Below, piece after piece: positions 6,141 through 7,122 of a stretch of DNA of 7,122 nucleotides. The position numbers were made by a program, and so were the translations under genes. The DNA is from CAYGTS01 sp964352905 (GTDB lineage Bacteria; Pseudomonadota; Gammaproteobacteria; JAHCLG01). Numbering within the stretch: position 1 is the stretch's first letter; each line of letters begins with the position of its first letter. The notes beneath the pieces are model-generated. The model searched no databases, had not been told where the DNA came from, and worked only from the letters and a program-made list of their open reading frames with translations. The DNA lies in assembly GCA_964352905.1 (NCBI GenBank), contig CAYGTS010000129.1, positions 1-7,122 on the forward strand, given 5' to 3'.

Positions 6141-6965
6141 ATGTACAGTAACAATAACAATCAGCCAACGCGCCAGCCATCTCAGCCACGTTTTGCAGGT
6201 GACAAGTTTTTTCTTTTTTCGGGGCATACCTTTGAACTACCATACTTACCTCCTGCATCAACAGTGACTGTTAAAGAGAACGAAATCTCCATAACATATC
6301 CTAATGAAGAAGCAACTTCTGAAAAACTAACAAGCCTGGTTGCTGCAATAACGTTCAACTTAACGCAAGCTAATTCTAAGAACATAGTAAGAGTAGCAAG
6401 TGCTAATAATGAGATCACTATTACTTACAGCGGAAAAGATAATGATAGAGTTGATACAGCTTGTTGGAAGAGCTTAAGTAATGACATTAAACGTTGCTGG
6501 AAGTATCAAGAGTTATCATTTAAATTGCCAAAGTTGCCAGATGGATCAACTGTTACGGTAGGTGATGAAACAATCACCATACACTTAGGCACAAATGAAG
6601 ATTCAAAGCTTGCTGCTATTCTGCAAGAGATAAAAGATGCACTTAGCAAAAGTCAATTTGGGGATATAACAACCACCGTATGTCAAAGAGGAAATAATAA
6701 CGAGTGCAGCATTGTTATTAGCTTTGATATAACTGAAATGTATAAAGCTGAATTGGCTAGACGTGATGCTTTCATCGATAAGATTGAGAAAGAGGTAAGG
6801 AATAAAGACCTTGGAGAGTATAGAAATAGTGTAAATCTTCAGGATTTTTTGAAGAGTGCATGCCAACCTAAGTGGAGTGATTTAAGAGACCAAGTGCTAA
6901 CTAGCTGGCATTATCAGCAAGGGCAAGCACAGACAAACCGGGACAGCAAGAAGTGCACCAGATAA
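6141..6965 (+). CDS. Unrecognised protein with two internal beta-rich repeats
   Basis: A 274-residue protein of no family I recognise. The first ~17 residues are polar and low-complexity (YSNNNNQPTRQPSQP). Two copies of one unit follow, at residues ~31-96 and ~127-195. They align without a gap over residues 31-52 against 127-148, with 12 of 22 identical positions (F.LP.LP..STVTV....I.I). Each unit runs from a beta-like STVTV segment through an amphipathic helix to a second beta-like strand (EITITYS / CSIVISF). Residues ~198-222 are charged and probably helical (YKAELARRDAFIDKIEKEV). The tail is polar and basic (NRDSKKCTR). No signal peptide, membrane segment or catalytic motif is seen. The unit looks like a small alpha/beta binding module duplicated in place. 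Codon use looks more A-rich than in the two metabolic genes. It has its own promoter and the strong terminator at 7004, so it is a single-gene unit. Any role as an effector or adaptor would be a guess. Confidence 0.8.
   Translation: MYSNNNNQPTRQPSQPRFAGDKFFLFSGHTFELPYLPPASTVTVKENEISITYPNEEATSEKLTSLVAAITFNLTQANSKNIVRVASANNEITITYSGKDNDRVDTACWKSLSNDIKRCWKYQELSFKLPKLPDGSTVTVGDETITIHLGTNEDSKLAAILQEIKDALSKSQFGDITTTVCQRGNNNECSIVISFDITEMYKAELARRDAFIDKIEKEVRNKDLGEYRNSVNLQDFLKSACQPKWSDLRDQVLTSWHYQQGQAQTNRDSKKCTR
6231..6728 (+). repeat. Ancient internal tandem duplication in the orphan gene
   Basis: Repeat copy 1 covers about 6231-6428 and copy 2 about 6519-6725, offset by 96 codons (288 bp) at the start. 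They are similar mainly at the protein level; the nucleotide sequences have largely diverged, so the duplication is old rather than recent. Confidence 0.65.
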
Positions 6966-7003
6966 GTCCCTCTTGTTAAGCTAGACTAGAAAAAACAACA
7001 CCA

Positions 7004-7067
7004 AAAAAAAGAATAATTAAGTCAAGAGCAGCAATGCTTTTCCTCTTGACTTAATTATTCTTTTTTT
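7004..7067. terminator. Bidirectional intrinsic terminator, 25-bp perfect stem
   Basis: Arms 7004-7028 and 7043-7067 are perfect reverse complements with a 14-nt loop (7029-7042). The inner 8 bp (GTCAAGAG/CTCTTGAC) form the more GC-containing core, and each outer end is a homopolymer: at least seven A on the left and seven T on the right. It therefore gives a U-tract on either strand. On the plus strand it ends the orphan gene (stop at 6965). On the minus strand it lies one base past the tRNA-Glu 3' CCA. Confidence 0.9.
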
Positions 7068-7068
7068 A

Positions 7069-7122
7069 TGGCGTCCCCAAGGGGATTCGAACCCCTGTTG
7101 CCGCCGTGAAAGGGCAGTGTCC
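7069..7122 (-). tRNA. tRNA-Glu(UUC), 3' part only
   Basis: Read on the minus strand, the visible 54 nt show the anticodon stem CTGCC/GGCGG closing a CTTTCAC loop (7106-7112) with anticodon TTC (7108-7110), a T arm with GTTCGAATC, the 3' acceptor strand GGGGAC, a discriminator G and an encoded CCA (7069-7071). It is very close to the Escherichia coli tRNA-Glu sequence as I remember it. The D arm and the 5' half of the acceptor stem lie beyond the window. Confidence 0.95.

Noticed and set aside
4437..6965. Claim that the two orphan proteins are type IV (Dot/Icm) effectors
   Set aside because: Neither C-terminus shows a clear acidic E-block-type signal, and no secretion gene or known effector domain is in the window.
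7069..7122. Attachment-site duplication of the tRNA-Glu 3' end within the window
   Set aside because: I searched by eye for the 3'-terminal tRNA sequence elsewhere and found no second copy.

Overview
The window looks like part of a chromosome from an AT-rich gammaproteobacterium, most plausibly a Legionellales/Coxiellaceae-type intracellular bacterium. The reasons are the dispersed palindromic repeat built on the 10-mer TCGCAATGAC, a remnant of an AAA ATPase gene, large orphan proteins with Ser- or Asn/Gln-rich N-termini, and a tRNA-Glu very close to the enterobacterial sequence. The lineage is an inference; no marker gene here fixes it.

Layout from left to right. Positions 1-230 hold a mosaic of short inverted repeats, including a 22-bp-stem hairpin, with no gene. 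A good sigma70-type promoter (330-358) then drives a 530-residue fusion of a GNAT acetyltransferase and a carbon-nitrogen hydrolase (369-1961, +; YhcX-like). Running toward it on the minus strand is a 40-codon remnant of an AAA ATPase gene (1958-2080). It stops just where the Walker A loop should begin and still has its ribosome binding site and an upstream 13-bp perfect inverted repeat (2099-2132). Next is a complete minus-strand acyl-activating enzyme of the ANL superfamily (2174-4198), resembling plant peroxisomal AAE17/AAE18 and the acetyl/acetoacetyl-CoA synthetases.

Divergent from that gene are two plus-strand genes, each with its own promoter and ribosome binding site. The first (4437-6017) encodes 526 residues: a Ser-rich N-terminus, a middle region with the residue pattern of the HD metal-dependent phosphohydrolase superfamily, and a C-terminal region of about 220 residues that I do not recognise. 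The second (6141-6965) encodes an unrecognised 274-residue protein built from two diverged copies of a ~70-residue beta-rich unit. A perfect 25-bp stem terminator (7004-7067), usable in both directions, separates it from the 3' part of a minus-strand tRNA-Glu(UUC) gene that runs off the window.

The left half (fusion enzyme, acyl-CoA ligase) looks like ordinary small-molecule metabolism, though nothing shows that the two enzymes share a pathway. The right half (HD-like protein and duplicated-repeat protein beside a tRNA) is the accessory-looking part and holds the best candidates for undescribed biology. No complete mobile element, CRISPR array or attachment-site duplication is visible.
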